Source: UBA7359 sp963976795 (GTDB lineage Bacteria; Pseudomonadota; Gammaproteobacteria; Eutrophobiales; Eutrophobiaceae). From it: 52,025 nt of DNA. Below are positions 1 to 7,368 of this stretch, one piece after another. The stretch lies in the NCBI GenBank assembly GCA_963976795.1, contig CAXBLT010000018.1, positions 1 to 52,025 of the forward strand, read 5' to 3'. The notes below the pieces were generated by a model. The model saw only the letters and a program-made list of their open reading frames with translations. It did no database searches and was not told the DNA's origin. How positions within the stretch are numbered: the stretch's first letter is position 1; every line of letters begins with the position of its first letter. A program made the translations under genes and the position numbers.

Positions 1-266
1 AATTGTCCTATTTCCTTGATTGAACGTTCATCGATATCGATAATCACAACATGCCCAGTAGGCTCAATGGTGCCACGGTTGATAAAGAGCATGTCTCGCA
101 GTTTGTTATCAAAGACTTCAAATTGTGATGGGATAAGGGCATATATGGAGATAACTATTGTGGCAACAACGAGGCTTAGTCCGAAGTAGGTAAAAAACTT
201 TTTTACATTAGCCCCTATGTTTAAGACGGCGCTTGAGAAAGAAGAGCGTGCTTCTCTATGGCATGA
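1..266 (-). CDS. CHASE2-domain sensor protein, N-terminal part, cut by window edge
   Basis: The minus strand is open from the window edge to an in-frame TAA just above position 266. It encodes a basic N-terminus, one hydrophobic helix (residues like FGLSLVVATIVISIYALIP) and then FEVFDNKLRDMLFINRG and HVVIIDIDERSIKEIG. That pattern of a membrane helix, a 'D.+LRD' segment and a 'VVIIDIDE.S' strand is the start of CHASE2, an extracytoplasmic sensing domain found ahead of adenylate cyclases, kinases and GGDEF proteins. The output domain lies outside the window. No ATG, GTG or TTG occurs in frame between the stop and the transmembrane helix, so the start is unresolved. The gene may use a rare start, or its 5' end may be damaged. 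Confidence 0.6.
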
Positions 267-406
267 TTATTATTGCTGCTAGCCCACTGAGCCAGCAGGC
301 ATAAATTTATAATGGCTATTATGGATAAAATGCGCATTTAATTCCACTTACGTGGGATCTTTATCAAGCGTAGTGCGGAGAAATTGATGGTATTAATTAA
401 TCCGGA

Positions 407-446
407 AAAACCTGGTCACTTAATAGGTCTGCAATGATCAGGTTTT
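407..446 (-). terminator. Probable intrinsic terminator of cysQ
   Basis: An 11-bp stem (aaaacctggtc / gatcaggtttt, one G-T pair) surrounds an 18-nt loop just past the cysQ stop codon. Read on the minus strand, it ends in a short T-run. The long loop makes it a modest rather than ideal terminator. Confidence 0.45.
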
Positions 447-1260
447 AGTTTTCTAAATAATCAGTCCAGTCAAATTGTTTGTCTGCGATTACAAGGAACT
501 CAGGGTTCAGCAAGGATTCTTTAGAATTGTATTCAAGTTGCTTATAATTTGTGTTGACTACAATCCCGCCTGCCTCTTCTACTATAGCTTGCGCTGCAGC
601 TGTATCCCATTCTGATGTTGGTCCAAAACGAGGGTAGATATCGGCTTTCCCTTCGGCAACAAGACAAAACTTCAATGAGCTGCCAATAGATAGTATCTCA
701 GGGTTGTTGAGCCTTTCTATGAATGCGCTTTGTTTAGCATTTCCGTGTGAACGACTACCGGCAACAGTAACATTATTTGAATCTGTCTTCCTCACTGAGA
801 TTTGAGAAGTGACACCATTATGTTCATGTTTATAGGCGCCATGATTAAGGGCGGCTGTATAGCTAACACCCGTTACAGGAATGTGGATCGCTCCCAAAAT
901 GGAGTGGCGACCTTCAATTAATGCAATATTTACTGAGAACTCGCCATTGCGTTTTATAAATTCGCGTGTGCCATCCAACGGATCTACGAGCCAATATTGA
1001 TTCCAGTTTTGACGTTCACTAAAGCTTATGTGTGATGATTCTTCGGACAGTACAGGAATGGAAGGCGTTAATTTTGTTAATTGTTCGCAAATCGTATTAT
1101 GTGCCGCCAGGTCTGCCGCAGTCAGAGGTGAGTTATCCTTTTTATTTTTTACTGAAAAGTCGGTCTCATAGATCTCAAGAATCTTGTCACCAGCTAGACA
1201 GGAAATTTTTAGAATTTCAGAAGTAAGTTCACATAGTTCTTGATGATTAATTTCATTCAT
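445..1260 (-). CDS. cysQ: 3'(2'),5'-bisphosphate nucleotidase CysQ
   Basis: The enzyme removes the 3'-phosphate from PAP, the by-product of PAPS-dependent sulfate reduction, and helps control PAPS levels. The 271-residue protein has the inositol-monophosphatase fold signatures: SEES at 72-75, the metal-binding WLVDPLDGT at 90-98, and a C-terminal EWDTAAAQAIVEEAGG block. The open frame extends upstream to 1329, but that start would overlap the divergent yrfG. The ATG at 1260 (MNEINHQ) gives the usual family length, so I chose it. There is no strong Shine-Dalgarno at either start. CysQ commonly sits beside nudE and yrfG in gammaproteobacteria. Here yrfG is divergent and nudE is absent. Confidence 0.9.
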   Translation of the reverse strand: MNEINHQELCELTSEILKISCLAGDKILEIYETDFSVKNKKDNSPLTAADLAAHNTICEQLTKLTPSIPVLSEESSHISFSERQNWNQYWLVDPLDGTREFIKRNGEFSVNIALIEGRHSILGAIHIPVTGVSYTAALNHGAYKHEHNGVTSQISVRKTDSNNVTVAGSRSHGNAKQSAFIERLNNPEILSIGSSLKFCLVAEGKADIYPRFGPTSEWDTAAAQAIVEEAGGIVVNTNYKQLEYNSKESLLNPEFLVIADKQFDWTDYLEN

Positions 1261-1319
1261 GTGGTCTGCTTTGTTATCCTTATAACTTATGGAATCTATT
1301 CTACCTGTCTTGAGACAAC

Positions 1320-1979
1320 ATGAAAGCACACATTAACTGGAGTACTATAAAAACTGTATTGTTGGATATGGATGGCACCCTGCTGGATTTATATTTTGAT
1401 AATTATTTTTGGCAAGAATACTTGCCTATGCACTGGGGCTCGCTGAACAACATGGATGCTGCAACTGCAAAGACACAACTTAAAGACTGGTATGCAAAAG
1501 AGGCGGGGACACTTTCCTGGTATTGTCTGGACTTTTGGACTGAGCGATTAAAGTTTAATGTATTAGATTTGAAGACTGATGTTGAGCATTTAATAAAGTA
1601 TCGACCTCATGCAGAGACGTTTCTTCAGCGACTTGATGAATCAGACTACTCGGTAGTTATGGTGACTAATGCACATGAAGATCTTATCAAGATGAAAGCG
1701 GAAAAAACGCGTATCGATATTTTCTTTGACCAGATTATAAGTTCCCATGCAATCGGACATGCAAAAGAAGAACAGCTCTTCTGGGAGAAGTTGCAATTAG
1801 AGGTGCCATTTAACTGTGATGAGACACTATTGATAGATGATAATCTAACCGTACTCCGAGCAGCTAGAGAATTCGGAATTAAAAACTTGTTAACAATAGC
1901 AAAACCCGATAGCCAAAACCCTGAGCAGGAAACAGCTGAGTTTAATGTTATTCATTCATTTCAGGATCTGATCTTTTAG
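1320..1979 (+). CDS. yrfG: HAD-family GMP/IMP nucleotidase YrfG
   Basis: This 219-residue HAD-superfamily hydrolase is predicted to dephosphorylate purine 5'-nucleotides. Motif I is DMDGT at residues 16-20, motif II is the VTN near 115, and motif IV is the DDN near 173. The cap region (FWQEYLPMHWG, then CLDFWTERL) is characteristic of the YrfG group. The start at 1320 lies 59 bp from the chosen cysQ start on the other strand. The 3' end overlaps trmB by four bases in convergent orientation. The name rests on overall resemblance plus the cysQ neighbourhood. HAD substrate assignments are otherwise loose. Confidence 0.8.
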   Translation: MKAHINWSTIKTVLLDMDGTLLDLYFDNYFWQEYLPMHWGSLNNMDAATAKTQLKDWYAKEAGTLSWYCLDFWTERLKFNVLDLKTDVEHLIKYRPHAETFLQRLDESDYSVVMVTNAHEDLIKMKAEKTRIDIFFDQIISSHAIGHAKEEQLFWEKLQLEVPFNCDETLLIDDNLTVLRAAREFGIKNLLTIAKPDSQNPEQETAEFNVIHSFQDLIF

Positions 1980-2677
1980 CGTTCTAGATTGAACCCATAA
2001 CAAAAATCCCAAACTGTATGATTCAGTCTCAAGCCGCGAGCTTCATAACGGGTCTTGATGCGCCAGTTCGGTCTTGGTGAAGAATATAGTTTATTCCCCG
2101 ATAAATTAATCAGAGCAGGGTCCGACTGGCATAGTTTCTGAATGTGTTTAGCATAATCTTGCCAGTCTGTTGCTATATGTAAACGCCCATGTGCGGTAAT
2201 TTTCCTTTTTATTAGCGCGATCAATTGTTCATTAATAAGTCTTCGCTTTTGATGTTTTGTTTTAGGCCAAGGGTCAGCGAAAAAAAGAAACACCTGGCTT
2301 AATGAACGATCCGGTATTTGGTTTTGTAGTACATCAATGACGTCATTATTACTGATTTTTATATTTGTTAAGTTATTCAACTCTATGTTATTTAATAGTT
2401 GTCCAACCCCTGGGCGATGAACCTCGATCGCGAGGTAGTTGTTCTCCGGGTGTTTTAGGGCGTGACTAAATGTTGAATCTCCCGTGCCAACTCCGATGTC
2501 TAGAATGAGCGGTGCGCGGCGCTTGTATAAGGTTTGGAGGTTGAGATTATTAGAGTTGAAATCAATGCCATGTTTATCCCAATAGTTGTCTAACGCGTTT
2601 TGTTGAGAGCTAGTTAATCTTCCCTCACGTTTAACATAACTGCGAATGGTATTGCGTTTTGTTGACTTTTCTTTCAA
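1976..2677 (-). CDS. trmB: tRNA (guanine-N7-)-methyltransferase TrmB
   Basis: TrmB methylates G46 in the variable loop of tRNAs using S-adenosylmethionine. The 233-residue protein shows the SAM-binding ILDIGVGTGDST, the acidic LAIEVH strand end and the signature FADPWPKTKHQKRRL. The C-terminal WRIKTRYEARG segment is also typical. It is the last gene of a thiS-thiG-trmB series on the minus strand, a common gammaproteobacterial order, starting 46 bp after thiG ends. Its 3' end overlaps the yrfG stop codon region. Confidence 0.93.
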   Translation of the reverse strand: MKEKSTKRNTIRSYVKREGRLTSSQQNALDNYWDKHGIDFNSNNLNLQTLYKRRAPLILDIGVGTGDSTFSHALKHPENNYLAIEVHRPGVGQLLNNIELNNLTNIKISNNDVIDVLQNQIPDRSLSQVFLFFADPWPKTKHQKRRLINEQLIALIKRKITAHGRLHIATDWQDYAKHIQKLCQSDPALINLSGNKLYSSPRPNWRIKTRYEARGLRLNHTVWDFCYGFNLER

Positions 2678-2723
2678 GGAACAATGAGAGGTAGCGTGCA
2701 GAAAATTATTCTATATAAAAGAA

Positions 2724-3509
2724 CTAAAAAAAGTGACCATCGATAGGTGATGACGCGCTGGCATAAGCCCGTCTGGGCATTCTACCGGCTAAATAAGCTT
2801 CACGGCCGGCCTCGATAGCTTTCCTCATTGCACTTGCCATTAATATCGGGTTCTTTGCTTCTGCTATGGCCGTATTCATTAAGACGCCATCACAGCCTAA
2901 CTCCATTGCAATAGCAGCATCAGAGGCCGTGCCGACACCGGCATCGACCAGAATTGGGACACTGGCATTCTCAACAATGGTGCGAATGTTATATGGATTT
3001 CGGATACCTAAGCCGGAGCCAATCGGTGCCGCCAGAGGCATTACTGCAACGCAGCCCATTTCTTCAAACCGTTTAGCCATAATGGGATCGTCCGATGTGT
3101 AGACCATAACCTTGAAATTATCATCAATTAACTGTTTTGCTGCTTCAAGCGTTTGTGGAATATCCGGAAATAAGGTTTTTTTATCTCCAAGGACTTCAAG
3201 CTTTACCAAGTCATGACCGTCTAATAGCTCTCTTGCCAGCCTGCAAGTTCTAACGGCTGATTCGACATCGTAACAGCCGGCGGTGTTTGGCAAGATCGTA
3301 TATTTGTCGGGTGATATAACTTCCAGGAGGTTAGGCTCATCCTTATTTTGACCAATATTGGATCTGCGAATGGCTACCGTAACAATTTGTGCTCCGCTAG
3401 TCTCTATGGCAAGTTTTGTTTCTTCCAGATCTTTATATTTACCCGTTCCAACTAATAGTCTGGAAGAATAATCAGTGCCTGCTATTGAGACTGTGTCCGT
3501 GTTCGTCAT
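2724..3509 (-). CDS. thiG: Thiazole synthase ThiG
   Basis: ThiG builds the thiazole phosphate moiety of thiamine from deoxyxylulose phosphate, dehydroglycine or iminoglycine, and ThiS-thiocarboxylate sulfur. The 261-residue protein has the LLVGTGKY opening, LPNTAGC at about 73-79, the Schiff-base lysine K103 in VKLEVLGD, and the phosphate-binding APIGSG and VDAGVGTASDAA loops. It starts 6 bp after thiS ends, so the two are surely cotranscribed. No other thi genes or TPP riboswitch are visible nearby. Confidence 0.96.
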   Translation of the reverse strand: MTNTDTVSIAGTDYSSRLLVGTGKYKDLEETKLAIETSGAQIVTVAIRRSNIGQNKDEPNLLEVISPDKYTILPNTAGCYDVESAVRTCRLARELLDGHDLVKLEVLGDKKTLFPDIPQTLEAAKQLIDDNFKVMVYTSDDPIMAKRFEEMGCVAVMPLAAPIGSGLGIRNPYNIRTIVENASVPILVDAGVGTASDAAIAMELGCDGVLMNTAIAEAKNPILMASAMRKAIEAGREAYLAGRMPRRAYASASSPIDGHFF

Positions 3510-3515
3510 ATAGAG

Positions 3516-3713
3516 TTATCCGCCACCAATGGCTTGAACTACTTCAATATTATCGCCTGGTTGCAATGGTCTTTTATGGTATTCGCTTCTTGGGATGATG
3601 TGCTGGTTTATTTCAACCGCAAACTTACCTTCCAGATTTAGTCTCGATACTAATTTTGCTATGGTGAGATCTTGATCAATTGTGCAAGGATCACCATTAA
3701 TTGTAACTTTCAT
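3516..3713 (-). CDS. thiS: Sulfur carrier protein ThiS
   Basis: This 65-residue beta-grasp protein ends in VVQAIGGG. The terminal Gly-Gly is adenylated and thiocarboxylated to donate sulfur to ThiG. Length, the MKVTINGDP opening and the PLQPGDNIEVV segment fit ThiS. It lies directly upstream of thiG with a 6-bp gap. Confidence 0.93.
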   Translation of the reverse strand: MKVTINGDPCTIDQDLTIAKLVSRLNLEGKFAVEINQHIIPRSEYHKRPLQPGDNIEVVQAIGGG

Positions 3714-3755
3714 TGGGTGTGTTGGTATTAATCAGAAAAGCAGATCAAAAATTGA

Positions 3756-4667
3756 CTAATCAAGATCTATTTCCAGGCCTTCTCTTGCGACTTTGCATAC
3801 CAGAGGTGCGCCCCGCTCCTGAATAATGAGCTGACATTTTTCATATATCTTATCGATAGCATCATCATCATTATAAGGGTCATGATGGTAGAGATATAAT
3901 TCTTTAACCTTCGCATCAATTGCATAGTTAACAACATCAACATAACACGAATGACCCCAGCCGCGTTTAGTTTCATAATCTTCAGGGGTGTATTGTGCAT
4001 CATGAATAAGGATGTCAGCACCGTGTATTGTTTTTAATTCGTACTCGTATTCTTCACGGTTCATATCTTCGAACATTTGTTGTTCTTCTTCGCTGAATTC
4101 AGTCATCTTTTGCTTGATTGATTTATCAAGGAACTGACACTCATTATCAGAGACATAAATAATGGTTTTGTTGGCCGCTTTGATCTTGTAACCATAAGTT
4201 ACGCCAGGATGGTGTACGCTGTAATAGCTGATATCAATTGGGCCCACACTCAATTTTGTTTCTCGTGGATTAACATAGTTAATCTTGGCCATCCAGGTTT
4301 CTGTTCCGACAGGGAAATAAGGTGCTTGCATTTGAGAATCAAGCTTTTGTTTCATTTCCTGAATGGATTCACCCGGGCCGAAAAAGTTGATGTTCCAGTC
4401 GGGGATAAAAGCAGGCACAAAGAAGGGTAAGCCGCAGATATGATCCCAGTGATAATGTGTCAAAAGAATTAGTAATTCCTTATTCTTCGCTTCTGCTACA
4501 AGTCTATTGCCGAGTGGGATTATACCTGTGCCCGCATCACAGATCAGGACATGATCATCTACATTTACCTCAACACACGAGGTATTACCGCCAACTTTTA
4601 GATGCGTTGGAAAGGGTGCGGCATACGAGCCTCGTACGCCCCAAAAACGGAGATAGGACTTTGCCAT
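3756..4667 (-). CDS. Metallo-beta-lactamase-fold hydrolase, PhnP / cyclic-phosphodiesterase-like
   Basis: This 303-residue cytoplasmic enzyme begins with the family hallmark RFWGVRGS (7-14), then GGNTSCVEV (26-34), and carries the di-metal motif THYHWDH at 70-76. Later ligands are suggested by HHPGVTYGY, YVSDNE and IHDAQYT. Proteins of this group resemble PhnP and class II cyclic-nucleotide phosphodiesterases, but the true substrate cannot be read from sequence. The gene begins 13 bp after a single-domain response regulator ends, so the two form a unit. A cyclic-nucleotide-binding kinase lies close by. That context makes a role in cyclic nucleotide or phosphoester signalling reasonable, though inferred. 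Confidence 0.8.
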   Translation of the reverse strand: MAKSYLRFWGVRGSYAAPFPTHLKVGGNTSCVEVNVDDHVLICDAGTGIIPLGNRLVAEAKNKELLILLTHYHWDHICGLPFFVPAFIPDWNINFFGPGESIQEMKQKLDSQMQAPYFPVGTETWMAKINYVNPRETKLSVGPIDISYYSVHHPGVTYGYKIKAANKTIIYVSDNECQFLDKSIKQKMTEFSEEEQQMFEDMNREEYEYELKTIHGADILIHDAQYTPEDYETKRGWGHSCYVDVVNYAIDAKVKELYLYHHDPYNDDDAIDKIYEKCQLIIQERGAPLVCKVAREGLEIDLD

Positions 4668-4680
4668 GCGTTATATTTTA

Positions 4681-5073
4681 CTAATTGTAAGGATTTTCTT
4701 TATTAATATAATTGGTGATTATATCGCTAATTGCCCGCATTGGCATCGGTTTGGTGATAAATTCTAATGCCCCGAGTTCATTAGCAACCGTTCTATCCTG
4801 CGCATAGTCTTTTGAGGTGATCATTATCACAGCAGTGTCACGATGCAATGGTAATCTTCTTAATTCTGATAAGAAGGTTAAGCCATCCTTATCAGGCATG
4901 ATGATGTCGAGGAATAACAAGTCCGGCTTATTCTCGCCAAGGTATTCCATGGCAGCTTCAGCTGAGCCAAAACTGATTAAGTCTAATTTCAGATTTTCTG
5001 TGCTACGCTCAAAAAGTGCTCGCACAGTAGCATTATCATCTACTACCACTACTGTTTGTTTAGAGTCACTCAT
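4681..5073 (-). CDS. Single-domain response regulator (CheY-like receiver)
   Basis: The 130-residue protein is a lone receiver domain with no output domain. The acidic pocket is D12-D13, the phospho-acceptor is D56 in LDIIMPDKDG, the switch threonine is T86 (MITS) and the conserved lysine is K108 (TKP). All key residues are present, so it should be phosphorylatable. It is followed 13 bp later by the metallo-hydrolase, which may be its regulated partner or only a co-expressed gene. No histidine kinase is encoded nearby. The Ser/Thr kinase next door is the nearest kinase, but it is not known to phosphorylate receivers. Confidence 0.92.
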   Translation of the reverse strand: MSDSKQTVVVVDDNATVRALFERSTENLKLDLISFGSAEAAMEYLGENKPDLLFLDIIMPDKDGLTFLSELRRLPLHRDTAVIMITSKDYAQDRTVANELGALEFITKPMPMRAISDIITNYINKENPYN

Positions 5074-5314
5074 TTTAAGATTTAGCCTATATTCCTTTTA
5101 TATATTTAGAAGTAAACTTATATAGTTATACTAACTTATTGATTTTTATTATTTACATCTGTTTTCAGCTATTTCATCCATTTTAGCTGATATTCTTATT
5201 TCCAGAATTATCATTGGTTTAGCTCGTATTTTCAGTGTAAATAGTACACTAAAATACTAATTGAGCCACACACTTTAATAGTGTTTCTGTTAACGTATTA
5301 ATTTCGGTCGGTTT
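5074..5314. other. AT-rich intergenic region between response regulator and tRNA-Gly
   Basis: These 241 bases are very AT-rich and hold no credible reading frame. They must contain the promoter of the response regulator/hydrolase unit (minus) and that of tRNA-Gly (plus). I could not assign either promoter convincingly. Confidence 0.5.
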
Positions 5315-5388
5315 GCGGGTGTAGTTCAATGGTAGAACATCAGCTTCCCAAGCTGAATACGTGGGTTCGATTCCCATCACCCGCTCCA
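5315..5388 (+). tRNA. tRNA-Gly (anticodon CCC)
   Basis: The acceptor arms gcgggtg and cacccgc pair perfectly, and the 3' CCA is encoded. The anticodon stem tcagc/gctga encloses the loop ttcccaa, which gives anticodon CCC. The T arm is gtggg-ttcgatt-cccat. The gene lies on the plus strand between two minus-strand signalling genes. Confidence 0.95.
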
Positions 5389-5399
5389 TAGGTTAAGTA

Positions 5400-6698
5400 C
5401 TAGTTCTGATTACTGTCCTGAGTAAGAATAGAGGTTGTATCTGCAAGGCGACCAATTAGTGTTTTTACGAATACTTTCAAAAATCGAAGCTGGGTCTTTT
5501 CTGCTGCTCTGTCTAAAGTTGATGCATTGACTTGTATAAGAGAAACATCACTCTTCGCTACGACAGAAGCAGAACGTTTTGCTTTGGCTAAATATCCCAT
5601 TTCACCAAAACAATTGCCTTCTTGTAGAGAATCAATTTGTTGCCCATTCTTTTCAACAGTAACGACGCCTGACAAGATAATATAGAAAGAGTGGTCTTCC
5701 TCACCTTCTCTAATAATATGACTATTACTTGGGTATTTATGCCAATCGCAAGCACGGATGAGTTCCCATATGTCGGCGTCGGAGAAGCCATCAAAAAAAC
5801 CCAGATTTTGTATAGACTCAAACTTATCGCGTAATGAATCCTGATTTTCTACATCATCAAGATCTTCATATATTAAAGCTAAGTCTGCGGCGAGATCCAG
5901 ACCCATGTTATAGCGTTTATCCGGGTTTTTTTTCAGCATGCGTTTTAAGGCATACTCCAGCCCTTCTGGTACGTCGTTGCGAAATTCACTTAATGGAGGT
6001 GTTTTCTCTGAAGTTATTTTTTTACTGATTGCGCTGAGGCTATTCGCTTTGAACGGGTGATGCCCGGTTAGCATCTCGTACATGATGATTCCTAATGAAA
6101 AAATATCGGTATTAGTTGATATTTGCCATTCATTGATTTGTTCCGGCGACATATAAAGTGGTGAGCCCAGAAAGCCATGAAATTGAGTCTCCAGAAAGTC
6201 CTCACGAATGATCATGGCGATACTAAAATCAGCGATTTTAATATCTGCCGTAGATGTTTGTAGAATGTTCTCTGGTTTTATATCTCGGTGAATAATGCCC
6301 TGCCTGTGTGCATAATCGAGTGCCTTGGCAACCTTGTAAACGATACCAACCACCTCCCTAACAGAGAGAAGAGTATCGGGTTTACAATAACCGCCTAATG
6401 TTTTGGCGTTATGTATATATTCCATGACTAGATAACAATTGTCTCCGTCAATATCAGCATCGAATATTTTCAGTATACTAGGATGGTTTAATACACCTGC
6501 GGCCTGTGCTTCGTTAAAGAAGAGTTTTTTGAACCGTTCCCCGGTCTCTTCTTCTTTTACATATTGAGGGTGGGCAAGTTTTATGGCGACTTTTCTATCT
6601 GCAAAGGGGTCGTGCGCTGAGTAGACTGCGCCCATATTGCCGCGGCCGATCTCTTCTATAATTCTATATTTTCCTATCTTTTCCAGGGGTGTTGACAT
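5400..6698 (-). CDS. Ser/Thr protein kinase with C-terminal cyclic-nucleotide-binding domain
   Basis: The 432-residue protein joins a Hanks-type kinase (about 10-275) to a CRP-like cyclic-nucleotide-binding domain (about 305-425). Kinase motifs are the glycine loop IGRGNMGAVY (17-26), VAIK with K40, catalytic HRDIKPEN (137-144) and SPE at 184-186. The usual DFG is DFS (157-159), an uncommon change next to the magnesium-binding Asp. The C-terminal domain has the phosphate-binding cassette form FGEMGYL followed by KRSAS, whose Arg would contact the cyclic phosphate. There is no transmembrane segment, so it should be cytosolic. The simplest reading is a cyclic-nucleotide-gated kinase. It starts 79 bp after the SPOR gene ends and might be read from that operon. 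Confidence 0.9.
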   Translation of the reverse strand: MSTPLEKIGKYRIIEEIGRGNMGAVYSAHDPFADRKVAIKLAHPQYVKEEETGERFKKLFFNEAQAAGVLNHPSILKIFDADIDGDNCYLVMEYIHNAKTLGGYCKPDTLLSVREVVGIVYKVAKALDYAHRQGIIHRDIKPENILQTSTADIKIADFSIAMIIREDFLETQFHGFLGSPLYMSPEQINEWQISTNTDIFSLGIIMYEMLTGHHPFKANSLSAISKKITSEKTPPLSEFRNDVPEGLEYALKRMLKKNPDKRYNMGLDLAADLALIYEDLDDVENQDSLRDKFESIQNLGFFDGFSDADIWELIRACDWHKYPSNSHIIREGEEDHSFYIILSGVVTVEKNGQQIDSLQEGNCFGEMGYLAKAKRSASVVAKSDVSLIQVNASTLDRAAEKTQLRFLKVFVKTLIGRLADTTSILTQDSNQN

Positions 6699-6777
6699 GG
6701 CCGATGGTGTTCCCGCCTTCTAATCAATAGCTGTTAATTAAAAATAGAATAGTACGGTGAAAGATAGTTATGGCTTG

Positions 6778-7368
6778 CTATATATCTTCCATCTTGAGTT
6801 TTAATAACATGAAATCCAGATCATTGGCTAATAATCTATCACGAGCTTGTTGCAATTTATTAGTGTTTTTATATGGACCAATTCTAACGCGATGTCGCAC
6901 ATCTTGGCCATTTATGACGACACGCTGAATATCAGCGGTTACGCCCATCATTGCCAGCTTGGCTTTTATTTCATCAGCAGCGCCAAATTGTTTGAAGGAA
7001 CCAACTTGTAAAACAAACATAACAGGCTGATCGTTTTGTTGTGTACTAGTCGTTTCTTCTTCGACTGACTCCCATTCAGAAATATTAACTTCTTTATCGG
7101 GCAGTATTTTATAGAAATCGAATTGGGGTTCAGGTAGTTGGGCGATGTCCTCATTGTTATCTTCCGAGATGTTCGAGTCATCTACAACAGGACTGTTTAC
7201 AAGTAAGGGGTTGGTTTTTTCGATCGAGGCACTGTGCTCATGAAAGTAAACGATTACAGCAATAAATAAACCCAGACTTAGGCCTGTTAGAAAAGAAAGT
7301 GCGCCACTAAAACGTTGTGTAAGCGGAGCAGGTTTTTTCGGTTTAATATTTTTATAATCTCTTGACAC
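6778..7368 (-). CDS. SPOR-domain membrane protein, FtsN-like
   Basis: The 196-residue protein has a short basic cytoplasmic N-terminus (KNIKPKKPAPLTQR), one transmembrane helix at about 24-43, a low-complexity acidic linker and a C-terminal SPOR domain at about 114-192 (FVLQVGSFKQ... RHRVRIGPYKN). SPOR domains bind denuded septal peptidoglycan, so a role at the division site is expected. The gene overlaps the end of argS by one base. An FtsN-like gene directly after argS is common in gammaproteobacteria. It is shorter than E. coli FtsN, so I do not assign ftsN firmly. Confidence 0.85.
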   Translation of the reverse strand: MSRDYKNIKPKKPAPLTQRFSGALSFLTGLSLGLFIAVIVYFHEHSASIEKTNPLLVNSPVVDDSNISEDNNEDIAQLPEPQFDFYKILPDKEVNISEWESVEEETTSTQQNDQPVMFVLQVGSFKQFGAADEIKAKLAMMGVTADIQRVVINGQDVRHRVRIGPYKNTNKLQQARDRLLANDLDFMLLKLKMEDI

